64,000 nt of DNA from Prorocentrum cordatum. Taxonomy: Eukaryota; Sar; Dinophyceae; Prorocentrales; Prorocentraceae. This document shows positions 11,507 to 22,159 of this stretch, piece by piece. Below the pieces are notes generated by a model. The model was given only the letters and a program-made list of their open reading frames with translations, searched no databases and was not told the origin of the DNA. Each line of letters starts with the position of its first letter. Positions within the stretch are counted from its first letter, which is position 1. The DNA lies in assembly GCA_963575745.1 (NCBI GenBank), contig CAUYUJ010004334.1:1-64000 (forward strand). The letters are read 5' to 3'. The translations under genes and the position numbers were made by a program.

Positions 11507-11738
11507 GTTATGAGGAAAATCCTGGAGGCCTCGCGAGGCGCGTAATAGTAGTTTTATCTAGTCCACGTCAGCTCCGTACGCCGTAAGCTATGGGTCGACG
11601 CTCGCGCGGCGATGCTCTGGAGTCAGTCCGACGTAAACCGGATGTAATTCCGACGTGAACCCGACGTAAATCCGACGTGGACCCGGCGTAGAGCGGGTCT
11701 CGAATGCCGCGCGAGGTCTCCAGCATGTTCCTCATAAC
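11507..11738. mobile_element. TIR family 4, copy 1 (232 bp)
   Basis: The left end GTTATGAGGAAAATCCTGG, followed by AGGCCTCGCG, is matched in inverse at the right end, which reads CGCGCGAGGTCTCCAGC then CCTCATAAC. The interior holds TAATAGTAGT, ATCTAGTCCAC, GTCGACGCTCGCGCGGCGAT and then a cluster of six to seven CCGACGT-type heptamers about 10-12 bases apart. The second copy is at 45720-45950. No coding potential. Confidence 0.85.
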
Positions 11739-12033
11739 CTGTTTCTTCCGAAATTCGAGTGTTTTCACGTGTCGGGCCCTGGAAGACACTCGTTCGACAT
11801 TGTTTCGACACTTTTCGGGGTGCTCGAACTTGTTTCTGGGTTGTGGTCTTTACGTACGATGGGCGCCACATAATGCGTCCTCTTCCCCTCGCCTCCCCAC
11901 TCTCCTCCCCCCACCTCTCCGGCTCCTCGGTTCTGTTGCCCGGGCCCCGCCCTGGTGCGGCCGATTGCGGCGCGGCAAAATGCGCACAATGTTTTCAGCA
12001 TTGGTGTCCTGTGAGCTTCTGGATGTAGATTTG

Positions 12034-12187
12034 AAGTCGGACGTGTCCCTCTACATGATGAATCTTCAAGCATGGTCAACAAATAGTCAGGGGACGATGT
12101 TTGTTTAGTTCTGGCTATGTTTGACTAGTGTTTGGCTATTTTCATTTTTCGTCCACACTCCGCCTATAGGAGTGCATGCCCGACCTA
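12034..12187. mobile_element. TIR family 1, copy A (154 bp)
   Basis: The ends are AAGTCGGACGTGTCCCTCTA and, in inverse, AGGTCGGGCATGCACTCCTA. The interior has CAACAAATAGTC and GGGGACGATGTTTG, shared with four other copies (47461, 49856, 54819 and 56153). It is non-coding and MITE-like. Confidence 0.8.
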
Positions 12188-12479
12188 AATGTAGATGTGT
12201 GTTTCTTCTTCGCTTTGGGATCATCCACAGATCACCAGCTCTTGTTGTCGTAGACAGGCAGGGTACGAATCAAGGCCATTGCAAGGTCGGGCGTGGACTT
12301 CGTTCGAGTGCCCTGTCTTAGCACAGTGGTAGAATACAAGTACTGCATGCTACTGCTGAAAAATAACATTCCGACGCTTGAAATGTTACCACTGCAACGC
12401 TACAGTATTCGAATATGACAACAGTGCTTCGGTACTACGGTAGTGAAACATCCCCAGTCATAGTAGTGTTGTGCTTGCA

Positions 12480-12990
12480 CCCGTCCCTGTGCCTCCCAAA
12501 ACCAAACAGAAAGCAATCGTGCACAGCGTTTGGCGCCTTCGGTTCAAGGACATGCTGTGTATGTGTGGTTGGTTTGCTGTTTTGGAGCTGTTTTGGAATA
12601 AGACACAACGAAACACTGTGTTTGTTTGGGTGTTTTGGGAGGCAGAGAGGGGTGCTGGGAGGGAGGTCCGTTCGAGCATTGGGGCTCGCACAACCAAAAC
12701 AACAACAACAAAAACAAACATTCACAGTGCTTCCTTGCATCCCAAGGTTTCCTTTCACAGGGTTTCCTTGCACCGAGGGTTTCCTTGCACCGAAGGCGCC
12801 AAATACTGTGTACGTTTGGTTTGTTCTAGTCTGGGGGGTGCAGAGAGGGGTGCTAGGAGGGAGGTCCGTGCGAGCATTGGGGCTGGCAAAACCAAAACAA
12901 CAATAAAACAAAACTACGCAGTGTTTCCTTGCATCCCACACCAAAAAACAGAAACACAAACAACAAACACACATACACAAGGTTTTTTTG
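12480..12990. repeat. cluster of short inverted-repeat units
   Basis: Two direct copies, about 12611-12740 and 12807-12940, share GCAGAGAGGGGTGCT, GGGAGGTCCGT and CGAGCATTGGGGCT. Each is bounded by an inverted pair (CACTGTGTTTGTTTGG against CAAACATTCACAGTG). A third, inverted copy of one end lies at 12485-12530 (rc GGCGCCAAACGCTGTG). TTTCCTTGCACCGA is repeated between them. Confidence 0.7.
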
Positions 12991-13004
12991 CACCGGGAGC
13001 GCCG

Positions 13005-13070
13005 CGAGGAGGAGGAGGAAGAGGAGGGGGAGCAGGAGGAGGAGAAGGGGGAGGAGGAGGAACAGGACGA
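13005..13070. repeat. GGA-rich tract
   Basis: A short purine tract of GAGGAGGAG repeats. Confidence 0.9.
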
Positions 13071-13259
13071 ATCATGCGAAGAATTCATACGTAAAAGAAG
13101 CCAGCAGGGAAAGCAGAAGAGGCCGACACAGAACAGAAACAGAGAAAGGTATGATCTTGGGGGGGGCGACCATATATACATATAACGGAGCACCGGGTCT
13201 GGGGGCCCAGGGCCGCGACCACGACCGCAAATGTGTGTGCCCAGGCTCTTGGGGCGTCC

Positions 13260-14460
13260 CTGAGGCCCTCAAAACGCCCCAGGAACGCGCCAAGAGAACC
13301 CGAAGACGCCCCCAGACGGACCCAAGACACCCAAAGGCCGCTCCAAGATGCCCACGATCGCCCCCAAGACACCTCCAGAGGCCTCGCAGACGCTCTAAGC
13401 AGCCCCCGAGAGGCCCCCCAGGACGTCCCCAACATGCAAAAATAGCCCCATTCCCTGGGCAAAACGTACATTTTCAGCATATTGATTGTTTTCGCTGTCG
13501 TACCGTTCTTGACGACATCAGAAGTCCCCAAGACCGCCCCAAGACGTCTCAAGAGGCGCCCCCGAGGGCCCCAAGACGACCCAAAAGAGCCCCAGGACGG
13601 CCCAAGAGGCGCCCAAGACCGCCCAAACGGGCCCCCAAAGGCGCCCAAGAGAAGCCCAAAATTGGGAAATCCAATGGACAATTCGAGCTTTCCGCAAAAA
13701 GAGGCGCCCGGGAGGCCCCAAGAGGCCCCGAAGAAGCCCCAAGAGGCCTCCAAGAGGCCACCCAGACGCCGCAAGAAGGCCCCACGAGGACCCCCGAGAG
13801 AGCCCTGAGAGCCAACAACTACTTATTTTCCGTAGATGTTCGAAGGATTTTGGTCATCTCGCCTTCTCGGGTTCCCGACGCTCGAAAACAGCCCAAGAGG
13901 CCCTCAAGATCGACCCAAGGAAGCCCGGTCCAGGAGTCTCTAGCGACGCACGGTGCGTTTTAAACCGCCCGGGAGGCCCCCAAGACGCCCCAAGAGGCTT
14001 TTAAGATGCCGCCCAAGAGCGCCCCGACAGGGCAAAATCGTTGATTCCAATTTGTTGTTTTAAAATGTTTTTTGTATTCTCGCTGTTTCGTGTTTCCGGC
14101 GCTAAAGCACCGCCCAAGAGGCTCCCAAAACCGCTCCAAGACGGCCAAGACGGCGCATCAGGCGCCCTCAAGTCGGGCCTCCACGCAGCCAAGACGGCCA
14201 ATGACGGCTTCTGATTGCAGAACATCACCTTCCGGCTGCCCAGAGAACCCGAACAATGCTCACAAGGGGCCCCAAGAAGCCCCAAGACGCCCCCCCAAGA
14301 AGCACCCAAGAGGTGCCTCCAACAGCAAGTTGAGGAAGCACGGAGAAACCCCCAGAAGCCCTTCAGATGCCCCCCGAAGACCCAAGAGGCCCTCAGGAGG
14401 CACGACTATATCACGCGCCTGTGCTTGATAGCGCTGTCCAAGATCTTCCAGCGCCCCCCC
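13260..14460. repeat. degenerate CCCCAAGA minisatellite array
   Basis: Words such as GCCCCCAAGA, GCCCCAAGAGGC and CGCCCAAGA recur every 10-12 bases. This is the reverse complement of the TCTTGGGGC arrays at 32.7, 39.4, 53.5 and 61-63 kb. AT-richer islands interrupt it at about 13468-13515, 13812-13880 and 14034-14100. Arg/Pro-rich frames through it are artefacts. Confidence 0.85.
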
Positions 14461-14509
14461 GGCCTGGGCTAGAACTTGCGCGCGCGCGAAGCGCGCGCGA
14501 TGGTTTTTA

Positions 14510-14660
14510 GTTTTTATATGTATATATGTACACACTCGCATGCCACATGTAATCCGTCGATATCGATGCGTTTGACGACACCTGTATATATGTATCCACA
14601 CTTGTGTGTATATATATATATGTTTTCCTCTCTCTCTCTCTTTGTACGCATGTCTATGCA
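14510..14660. repeat. TATG / TC microsatellite patches
   Basis: TATATGTATATATG, TATATATATATATG and CTCTCTCTCT blocks. Confidence 0.85.
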
Positions 14661-14689
14661 TATCGACTGTCTCTCTCCGTGCAAGGAAG

Positions 14690-15360
14690 CCCGAACCCTC
14701 AATCGGGAGCCAGGAAACCCAGCTCCTCACCCAAACCAGCCCGGAATGTGGAATTGGGAATTGAGGAACCCAGCCGCCTAACATGCGTGTTTAGTATGTC
14801 AGTCTCCGCCAGAACCTGTTCATTGCAGACACTTTCGAGGAAGATGTTTTTGCCGAATGCTGATCTGTGTTTGCGTATAGATACACAGGGAGCAGCCGTC
14901 GGCCCATCCCGCAGCCGCGCCTGGCTTGTCGGCCAGGGGCATCCTGGATGCATCTTGTGATCTCTTGGGAGGCCTCTTGGAAGCTTCTTGGACTCGGTTT
15001 GGGATTTCTTTGGGGCTTATTTGGGCCTACATCGATATACGAATTGGTATACTGTTCTCTCTCTCTCTCTTTCTCTCTTTCTCTCTCTCTCTCTCTTTCT
15101 CCCTCTCTCCCTCTGTCTTTCCCTCTTCCTTTTTCTGAAAGTTGTTGTGTATGTCTACGGGCTCGCTTTCAATCAGACACCGCAGAACCCGGCCGCCCAG
15201 TCAAATTCGGAATCCGGGAACCAGGCTGCCCACCGCAATCGGGACCCAGGAACTTGGGAATTTTGAACAGGGAACCCGGGAATCCGGCCGCCTGCCGAAA
15301 CCGGCGAGCTACATTTTATTCCATCATCCCGGTATCCGCTAGGACCTGATCAGTGCAAGT
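14690..15360. repeat. two diverged direct copies of a GGGAACCC-rich unit
   Basis: About 14690-14830 and 15170-15357 share, in order, CGGGAGCCAGGAA / CGGGACCCAGGAA, TTGGGAATT, CCCAGCCGCC / TCCGGCCGCC and GCCAGAACCTGTTCA / GCTAGGACCTGATCA. They are separated by unrelated sequence and a TC microsatellite at 15055-15125. Confidence 0.6.
15055..15125. repeat. TC microsatellite
   Basis: CTCTCT and TTTCTCTC runs. Confidence 0.95.
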
Positions 15361-15369
15361 ATTGATTGG

Positions 15370-16160
15370 GAAATTCGTGTTGAGATCAGGGGGGCTCGCT
15401 CTTGCTTGGCCCTCCTGCCCTGCCACCCTTCCGCGTCCTCCATCTCTTACTGCCGATTTCCCCTCCGCTTTTTCCTATGAGCCCGCCCCTCCCATCCATC
15501 CCTCACCCATCCTCTCCTGCTGCTCGTGCGCACGCGTTAACCGCATTGCCTCCCGCCTTTTCTGTCCTCCCTCTCTCCTTCACTTATTCTCCCTCCCTAC
15601 TCTCTCCTCGCTTCCTCCTGCCTCCTCCGAGGAGCAAGCGAGGAGGCTCGAGGAGATGGCCCGGAAGCTCGAGGACGCCGCGGGAGCTTGGCCGATTTGG
15701 CCGCATTTTCTGCAGACTTCGCCTTGTATTGCGAGCGGTTGCCTGGTTCGTTCGCCTCGTCGCCACCGCTGGATTCGCCTCGGAGTTCTGGTCAGAACGC
15801 AACCCAGGAGAGGTCCATGGAGTAGCGGTATTGGTGTGTGTTAGTGCCCTCAGGGACCAGGGTTGCGCCGTGGGTATTCGCGAGGTGAAAGAGGGAGAGG
15901 AGGACGGGAAGGCGTAGGGAGGAGGTGGAGGAGAGTCCTCCTCCTCCTCCTCCTCCTCCGGCCGCCTGGGACTTTGCCGTCACGTCTGGGCTGCGCGCCG
16001 ATCTCCTCACCATGTCGACCGCTTCGTGCAGCGCGGCGATGGGGGCGCGACCACATATCTGCGTTAGAAGTGGTCGGCCCTGACTGCGAAGGCCTGACAG
16101 CCGGGGCCGCCGACCCTGAGGAGGACGACGTCGGCGACGAAGTGGGCGGAGACGGAGGCC
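15370..16160. other. no gene; dispersed repeat pieces
   Basis: Nothing coding is supported. The stretch at about 15735-15815 resembles 8225-8280, and 16064-16140 (GACTGCGAAGGCCTGAC, GCCGCCGACCCTG) resembles 32410-32465. A TCC tract lies at 15938-15959. Confidence 0.45.
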
Positions 16161-16164
16161 GTGG

Positions 16165-16440
16165 AAGATGATGAAAGGGAGGCGAGGAGGAGGGGGAGGA
16201 GGAGGAAGAGGAGACAGAGGAGACAGAGGAGGAGGAGGAGGAGGAGGAGGAGGAGGAGGAGGAGGAGGAGGAGGAGGGAGGAGGAGGAGGATGAGAAGGG
16301 GAGGAGGAGGAGGAGGGAGGAGGAGTGGAGGTGGAGGTTGGAGCAGGAGGGGGAGGAAGAGGGGGGAGGAGGGGGGAGGAGGAGGAGGAGAAGGAGGAGG
16401 AGGAGGAGGACAGGAGGAGGAGGAGGAGGAGGAGGAGGAT
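16165..16440. repeat. GGA trinucleotide tract
   Basis: About 275 bases of GGA repeat with AGA interruptions, abutting the 3' end of the minus-strand LINE. Confidence 0.97.
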
Positions 16441-16489
16441 GGGAATGGGAATGTCTGTTCACTAAGTGAAAAAAAGGAAGAAAAAAGCC

Positions 16490-19400
16490 TTATCCCAGGG
16501 AAGTATCCTTCCGAGCAGAGGCCAGCCGATTCTGTTGTTCGGTCTTACTCAACACTTTAGGTTGAAGGCCCAGCTCTATTCTACGAAGGTACTCGGTTCC
16601 CGTGGGTGAGGCCTTAAGACTACACTCTTTGTGAAGGTTACACTTCCTCTGACTGGCACAACTACCGCAGACATGACAGAACCATAACTGAAGCTTAGTA
16701 CATAGTCTCATACTGTGGCTCTTATGGACCCAGCCCCCCCCTATGTGAATATTGTCTTCAGCCCCGAGGGTGAAAAAAGAACCGTTTATATTCACAGGGT
16801 GAAAACACGGGCTGGCCTTCCAGAGGCCTGCGGTGGCCAGGGAGGCAGTACCAAAACACCTGGTGCAGCTCTTGCCGCTCTCCGACAAAACATGGGAGGT
16901 AGTGAAATTAACTACAACTGACTTAGCAGGAGGTGGGGGAGGAGGAGGGAGACGCTTTCCTCTCAAATGTCCAGCTCCTGCACGTACACTGTCCAGAGCA
17001 GCATGCAGTAGCCGATGTCTGAGAAGGTACGTTTCATTCTCCAGAACCTGTATACGATGTCGAACTCCTGAATCCAATCGAACTTCCTGCGCCATCAGTC
17101 CCACAATCTCATCGATCACTGTGTTGCCAATGATCTGCCACGCTGGGACACGACTTGAAACCATCTGCTCAGCCCCTTGGTGGGAATGTACAAATATAAC
17201 TTCGATAAGTGATGCACTCTTAGTCTGAAGAATCTGACCAATCATCGCCCAGATGTCAGCATCCTCCCCCTTGGGGTTGAGATACAGCTGGGCGTTCCAT
17301 CCTTTGAATACATTCTCGCAGTCTGTGATGAATTGCGTATGTCCACGACATGTGAATACACAGAGCCAGAACGCCTTGAGTTCACCTCTCGCAACGGTCT
17401 GCCTCAGACCTGCGAGCCCTCCAGCAATTGAACATACAATAATAGTATCATCTAATACCTGGTTGACGACTGCGATGCCGAGCGCTACTCGGCGCAGTCG
17501 GGGGTCCGCAGTGTCTGGGCCCCCGCTGGCATCTCCAAAAACTCGCGTCGGTGCACGTTCAGATCCTGCTGGTAAACAATCCGCTGTGAAACCATGACTG
17601 AGCCCTTCCACCTGCCAATCATCTGCAAACTGTGGGGACGGTGTGTCAGTCCACGCCAGCGGGATGAGGCCTCGATACCAATAACATGGTTGAGACTCAC
17701 CTTGACTAGATGCACGAGGGATCATGAAATCGCTCTTGTCATACACAGGGTTGTCTTTGTTAGAGCAACATAACCATGATCTGTGCAAAGAAGTCTCTTC
17801 ATGCTCCTTACACCTGTCACAAATACCATTCAAGCTCGGGTCCTGGACCGACTGCAAGGGTTTCAACTCAGCCTTCTTCCTTGCTTTGGTCCAGGCTCCT
17901 CCGATAGCAATGTTGAGCAACAATCCAGCCAACCGCCTCCCTTTTCCAGGGATACTATTGAGTTGTTTGAGCAATCTGCGATATGAATAGCTGTCGGTTC
18001 CATCTTGAAGTCCTTCACCCTCGTGATGTTTGCAAGCGCTGATCCAGAATGGTTTCATCGCCGCCGCACGAAGATCAACATAGAATTCCTTGAAACTAGC
18101 CTCATCTATCGCCTCAACGCCCGTGAAGTTCTCGTCGGGGAATTCCCATGCTGTCATGCCTGGGGGGTCCCACGCTGTCGGTGAGCGAGGAATCCAACCA
18201 ATCCCTAATAGATGACACAGCACTGCAGAAAGAGGTCCTCGTATATACCTTGATCTCTGCGCTTGAGGTATAGCTTCCAATTTCTGGCGAAGACGAGGCC
18301 ATGATCGAATGATGCCCGCTCGGGACTCGGGCCGTGTACGCCAGTTGTGCAGCCACAGCGCGAAGGTACCTTGAATGAAACGTGCTGCGGGGTCTTGGCC
18401 GTGAGCTTCCAACTCGAGAAGTGTCGTGAGACACCGTCCCCTGCCCCGCGCATTACAAGCAGCGCCCAGTCGACGTCGATATCGAGTGAGCTCCTGTCCA
18501 CATACTCCGAAGATCTCATATCCATAACTACCTGCAGCTTGGGCGCCCTGGCGCTCCAGTCGAGAAGTAATCGCTGTCCTACGAATAACCTTCTTGTACT
18601 TGACCACCTTCCTGTGACGATTGAGGTGCCGTGCAGCACGCTTCCGTCGTTCAGCTCGAGAATGCCTAACTCCTGCTCCCAGGTCGACGCCCAGGTAGCT
18701 GGTAGATCTGGCCGCCGTCATTGTGATCCCCCGAAGTCTCAAGGTTCGAACCACATCCCTGGCCAGACTCAACTTGGTGCAGACCACTGTCGACTTAGAT
18801 GCCACCTTGAGACCCTGACTGTGGAGGCCTCTGGCGGTCGCAGCCACGCACTGAACTAAATCCTTCTTGACCTGGGACTCCGACCCCATCGTGGTCTGCG
18901 AGATATCGTCTATCCAGAGTCGGTGCGAGCACCGAACTTGCGATGTGGTGATCACCTCCATGATGAAAAATGTCATCGCTCTGGCCAGTCTAGTACCAGC
19001 TCGCAAGCCTTGAATGATACTACATGTCGGCTCGAACGCCATCGAAAAGGAACCAATCTGATTGAGTGTGCGCGGATGGGCGCATTGTAATAGCTCCATG
19101 TACAAGATCGTGGGTGGGAAGCCCAGTCTGAGGGCCGCTCTGGAAAGCTTGAGCCATAGCATATTATCGTAGTAGCCGTCAATGTCGGTGAGGGCGTGTC
19201 CATACGATACATTGAGGATACCCGCGACCTCCTCATCCAAGGCTCTCCTGAAAGCCTCCCTCAAGGACGAGTTCCCACGGACCGCTGCGTCCCACGAAGG
19301 CTCAGTCCGACTGGACCACGCCTTGGACCAGGGCTCCCTGGACATACTCCATACCCTGGATAACATCGTGATGAGCCCGATCACCCTGTCTCCCGAAATC

Positions 19401-19732
19401 TTTTTGGGTAGAAGTCGACCGATGACTATCATTGTCTGCACTGGCCAGGCGAGGAACTCCTCGGCTGTGTTGAATAGGGTAGCTAATTCAGCAACTCCTG
19501 CATCTGGGAGTCGCTCGATATCACATGGTGTGAGTTGGTCCGCTCCAAGACCAGCACGAGGTTTCATGGCTCTGAGAGCCTTGCGAACTTCAGGGACACA
19601 GGCCTCGTCGCCGTCCTCCCGAGCGGTCCCGTAGCTTTCCCTGGACGCGGCCCTCCAGTCGAAGTCGAGGTGCTTCCAGTTCGTCCGTCTGTCCGCCCAC
19701 GAGCGCAGCCGTGGGGCTGCTACGTAGGGCAA
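16490..19732 (-). CDS. LINE RT-RNase H polyprotein, 5'-truncated, intact frame
   Basis: This is a 1080-residue uninterrupted frame of a non-LTR retrotransposon. It copies element RNA into DNA at a nicked target. RT motif A is LTDIDGYYDN (Asp183, Asp185), a motif-B-like IIQGLRAGTRLA follows at about 239-250, and motif C is WIDDIS (Asp275-276). YLGVDLG lies at about 346. A zinc motif C-x2-C-x8-H-x4-C lies at 638-655. RNase H has FGDASGG (Asp734), ARGE (Glu784), FITD (Asp804) and NTVID (Asp874), so all four acidic positions are present. Cys pairs at 956/959 and 1019/1022 with CNLHKEC form a C-terminal zinc region. No endonuclease or ORF1 precedes it. The frame stays open upstream to a TGA at 19877 with no ATG, so the start shown (TTG) is arbitrary. 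The stretch abuts a decayed relative at 19850-21440. It is the most intact RT here. Confidence 0.9.
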   Translation of the reverse strand: MPYVAAPRLRSWADRRTNWKHLDFDWRAASRESYGTAREDGDEACVPEVRKALRAMKPRAGLGADQLTPCDIERLPDAGVAELATLFNTAEEFLAWPVQTMIVIGRLLPKKISGDRVIGLITMLSRVWSMSREPWSKAWSSRTEPSWDAAVRGNSSLREAFRRALDEEVAGILNVSYGHALTDIDGYYDNMLWLKLSRAALRLGFPPTILYMELLQCAHPRTLNQIGSFSMAFEPTCSIIQGLRAGTRLARAMTFFIMEVITTSQVRCSHRLWIDDISQTTMGSESQVKKDLVQCVAATARGLHSQGLKVASKSTVVCTKLSLARDVVRTLRLRGITMTAARSTSYLGVDLGAGVRHSRAERRKRAARHLNRHRKVVKYKKVIRRTAITSRLERQGAQAAGSYGYEIFGVCGQELTRYRRRLGAACNARGRGRCLTTLLELEAHGQDPAARFIQGTFALWLHNWRTRPESRAGIIRSWPRLRQKLEAIPQAQRSRYIRGPLSAVLCHLLGIGWIPRSPTAWDPPGMTAWEFPDENFTGVEAIDEASFKEFYVDLRAAAMKPFWISACKHHEGEGLQDGTDSYSYRRLLKQLNSIPGKGRRLAGLLLNIAIGGAWTKARKKAELKPLQSVQDPSLNGICDRCKEHEETSLHRSWLCCSNKDNPVYDKSDFMIPRASSQGESQPCYWYRGLIPLAWTDTPSPQFADDWQVEGLSHGFTADCLPAGSERAPTRVFGDASGGPDTADPRLRRVALGIAVVNQVLDDTIIVCSIAGGLAGLRQTVARGELKAFWLCVFTCRGHTQFITDCENVFKGWNAQLYLNPKGEDADIWAMIGQILQTKSASLIEVIFVHSHQGAEQMVSSRVPAWQIIGNTVIDEIVGLMAQEVRLDSGVRHRIQVLENETYLLRHRLLHAALDSVRAGAGHLRGKRLPPPPPPPAKSVVVNFTTSHVLSESGKSCTRCFGTASLATAGLWKASPCFHPVNINGSFFTLGAEDNIHIGGGWVHKSHSMRLCTKLQLWFCHVCGSCASQRKCNLHKECSLKASPTGTEYLRRIELGLQPKVLSKTEQQNRLASARKDTSLG

Positions 19733-19849
19733 CTTGCCCAGGAGATCGACCGTGGGGCCGTCTCGCGGGGCGTCGGTCTTCCCAGCAGGTGCCGTGGGGC
19801 TGTGCTGCTGGGGTCGGTTGTGGTTGTCTGGCCAGCTGATGTCGAGTCT

Positions 19850-21440
19850 GGCTCTTCGTCGGTCGTTGTGGGAATGTCAGTGCTGGTTGTCGTCGGTCTT
19901 CTCGTGCGGGTGCTCAGACGTAGCTGCCGTCGGGGACCTCGCACGTCTTGGTGTTGCTGGAGTCTTGGCTGTGACGATTGGCGGCTGCTCGTTGGCGTGT
20001 TTCCTTCTCGCTCGTACCACGTAGTCTGCTCGTGACCTGGGTGGTGGTGGTGCACACTGTTGTTCGAGCTTCTCCGATATGTAGTGGCGCGCCACGCTTC
20101 CGCATTTGTAGCAGTAGAAGCCTTGGTCACGTTTGTGCCATTCCATCTGGTGGGGGTAGTGGGCGCAGCGTCCTTTGAGCGTCCGAAGTGGTTTCTTTGT
20201 GGCTGTCGTGTTACCGCATGGCGAAAGTAATCACCACCTTGCTGTCGTGCTGCGTCGTCGTATGGCTGACTGTGCGCAGGTTCTGCATCGCCAGCCTGTC
20301 CGAGTAGGTTGGACTTGATGTTGGCTCTGAGCGGCAAGTTCGTCGAGGGTGGGTGCTGGTGGTCTTCGAAGTTTGGCTTCTTTCCTTAGCTGTGCTCGTT
20401 CTTCCCAGCTTATTGGTGGTCGTCGTTCCATGCAGTCTAGAGTGGCGTGTGTGATGCGCTGTCTGACTAGGTTGCCAACTGCTCGTGCCCACTCGTAGCA
20501 CCCGAGTTGTGCTGCTGGTAGTGCATGCTCCTCTGCTGCTGCGTCTGCTTGCTCGTCTGCTGCGCGGTTGCCGTGCCATGCCCATTCTGGAATGTCCCGT
20601 CGTCGAGCGTCTTCCCAGTCGAGGTGGCTTTGCATATGTCGTATCGTGATGCAGTCGTCGCTTCCTCCCCGTTGGTCGATGGCGTCCTTGACCATCTTCC
20701 AAATGTCGCCGTTGCCGAAGTGGTACTTCTTGGTTCTGTGTCGCTTGCGTCTCCAGCCCTTGAGAAGTACCTCTGAATATGTCCAATAGATGATGGGACC
20801 CCGCGAATTCCGTAAAACGCTGAGTAGTGTCCAAATCTCTGTTCGGTTATTCGTCTGCCTTGGTCCTGGTAGTGGTCCTCGCATAGTAGCTCGAATTGTT
20901 GTGCCGTTCATGCATGCCCATCCCCGTCCGCACCGTCGGTACCGTCGGTCTCCTGACATGGCCCCTCCGCTGCCGTCGCGGCAGAAGTGTAGTGGTACAT
21001 CGTCTGCAACCAGTTGGCCGTGCTGGATGTCGCCGTCGCAAGTTTGGGATGGTTCCGTCGTGCATGGTGGAGGGCAGGTCATGGGTCGTGGTGTGATGCC
21101 TCTGAGCCAGAAGGCTGCGTTCGTTTCGATGCCTTCTTGTGCCCGTTCTTCGAGGTGTTCGGTACGTTCGTAGATGATGTGCTGTCGTCTCTGCGGGCAG
21201 TCTCCCCAGATGCGGTGGTAGTCGTCGTCAGGTGCTCCACATTCGCATACATTGGGCGTGCCGTAGGCGTCGGCGATGCGCTGTCGTGGCCATGTCCCAG
21301 CGCATGCGGCCGCTAAGAGTGCCCCGTGTCGTTGGTGCTTGCCCCGTCGGTCGAGGTACTGGAGGTGGCTGATGAGGTCTTGCACGTCTGCGCCGTTCTC
21401 GAGGCCGATGCCGTTGTGGTGCTTGCTGGCTTCCGAGAAG
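19850..21440 (-). pseudogene. LINE 3' fragment: zinc motif, RNase H, zinc motif
   Basis: This is the 3' part of a second LINE related in layout to the one at 16490-19732. The main frame (21385 to 20231) has CECG...H...C at residues 47-63, then RNase H: CRDGSGG (Asp137), NNRTE (Glu183), a MQSH histidine (254) and GNRAADEQAD (Asp277). The third acidic position reads WTYSEVLLKGW, with Tyr203 where Asp is normal, so the enzyme is probably inactive. After GWRCRTCAQ the frame breaks and resumes as GFYCYKCGSVARHYISEK with a later Cys, a C-terminal zinc motif that ends at TGA 19877. Coding signal begins abruptly near 21440 beside a TTCTGAGAAGG repeat and a GGA tract, so the element is 5'-truncated. 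The match to RNase H is strong; activity is unlikely. Confidence 0.75.
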
Positions 21441-21464
21441 TCCCGCCGCCTTCTGAGAAGGTTT

Positions 21465-21545
21465 TCTCGAGGAGGAGGAGGAAGAGCAGGAGGAGCAGGA
21501 GGGGGAGGAGGAGGAGGACAGGAGGAGGAGGAGGAGGAGGAGGAT
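21465..21545. repeat. GGA tract
   Basis: GGAGGAGGA repeats directly upstream (with respect to coding direction) of the truncated LINE. Confidence 0.95.
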
Positions 21546-21559
21546 GATGAGGCCCACGG

Positions 21560-21755
21560 GGCGGAGTCGTATCTGACCCCCCCCCACCCCCCCCACCCCC
21601 CCTGGACCCCCCCCCACCGGGGGAGGGATCAAAGGAAAGGGTATCCCTTTGACGTGGCTACGACGTGGGTCGATTGCACTGCAACGACGACGACGACGAC
21701 GACGACGACGAACGGCACAGCCCCTCACACACGCCGACAGGTAGAAGTGGTCGGC
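21560..21755. repeat. dispersed repeat family 8, copy 1
   Basis: The features in order are GTCGTATCTGACCCC, a C-rich block, GGGGGAGGGATCAAAGG, CTACGACGTGG, then ACGACGACG and CCCCTCACACACGCCGACA. The same order recurs at 39672-39990 (GTCGTATCAGACCCC, GGGGGAGGGATCGAAGG, CTACGACGTGG, CCCTTCACACACACACCGA). Confidence 0.75.
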
Positions 21756-21803
21756 CATGATTTGATCGCCACGACGCAAGGGTGTCTCAGGGTCTCTTCG
21801 GAC

Positions 21804-21966
21804 GGGGCTGGGACGAGGATGAATCCGTTCCAGAGCGTTCTGGACCGCTCTCAGAGCGTGCGGGAACCCTCTGAGAAGGCCGCGGTGCCCGAGGCAGCCT
21901 CCGGAACCGCTGGATCTGAGAGATTATCGATTTATCTTCGCGCGATTTTATCATCGTTCTGGCTTC
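21804..21966. mobile_element. TIR family 3, copy 1 (about 163 bp)
   Basis: It begins GGGGCTGGGACGAGGAT and ends, in inverse, AAGCCAGAACGATGAT. The interior words CCGTTCCAGAGCGTTC, CTCTGAGAAGGCCGCGG and CCGCTGGATCT are shared with the copies at 47126 and 48325. Non-coding. Confidence 0.75.
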
Positions 21967-22159
21967 GTCTTCCGAGGGGAAGAGGAGGACCAGGAGGAGG
22001 AGGAGGAGGAGGTCAGGGGTCAGGGGCTAGGGGGATTTCTCGTCCTGGCTTCGCCTGATCTCTGGCCGCTGCCAACTGCGCAGCCGTCGGCACTCGTTCT
22101 GGAGCAGCCGAGGCAGCCCGGGCGGGGGTTGGGGGACGTTGTCTGGGCCAGCGCGGACG

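Noticed and set aside
13233-13963. Lys/Arg/Pro-rich frames of 13.2-14.4 kb as histone-like proteins
   Set aside because: The basic residues come from CCCAAGA repeats; no conserved spacing, start or alternative evidence.
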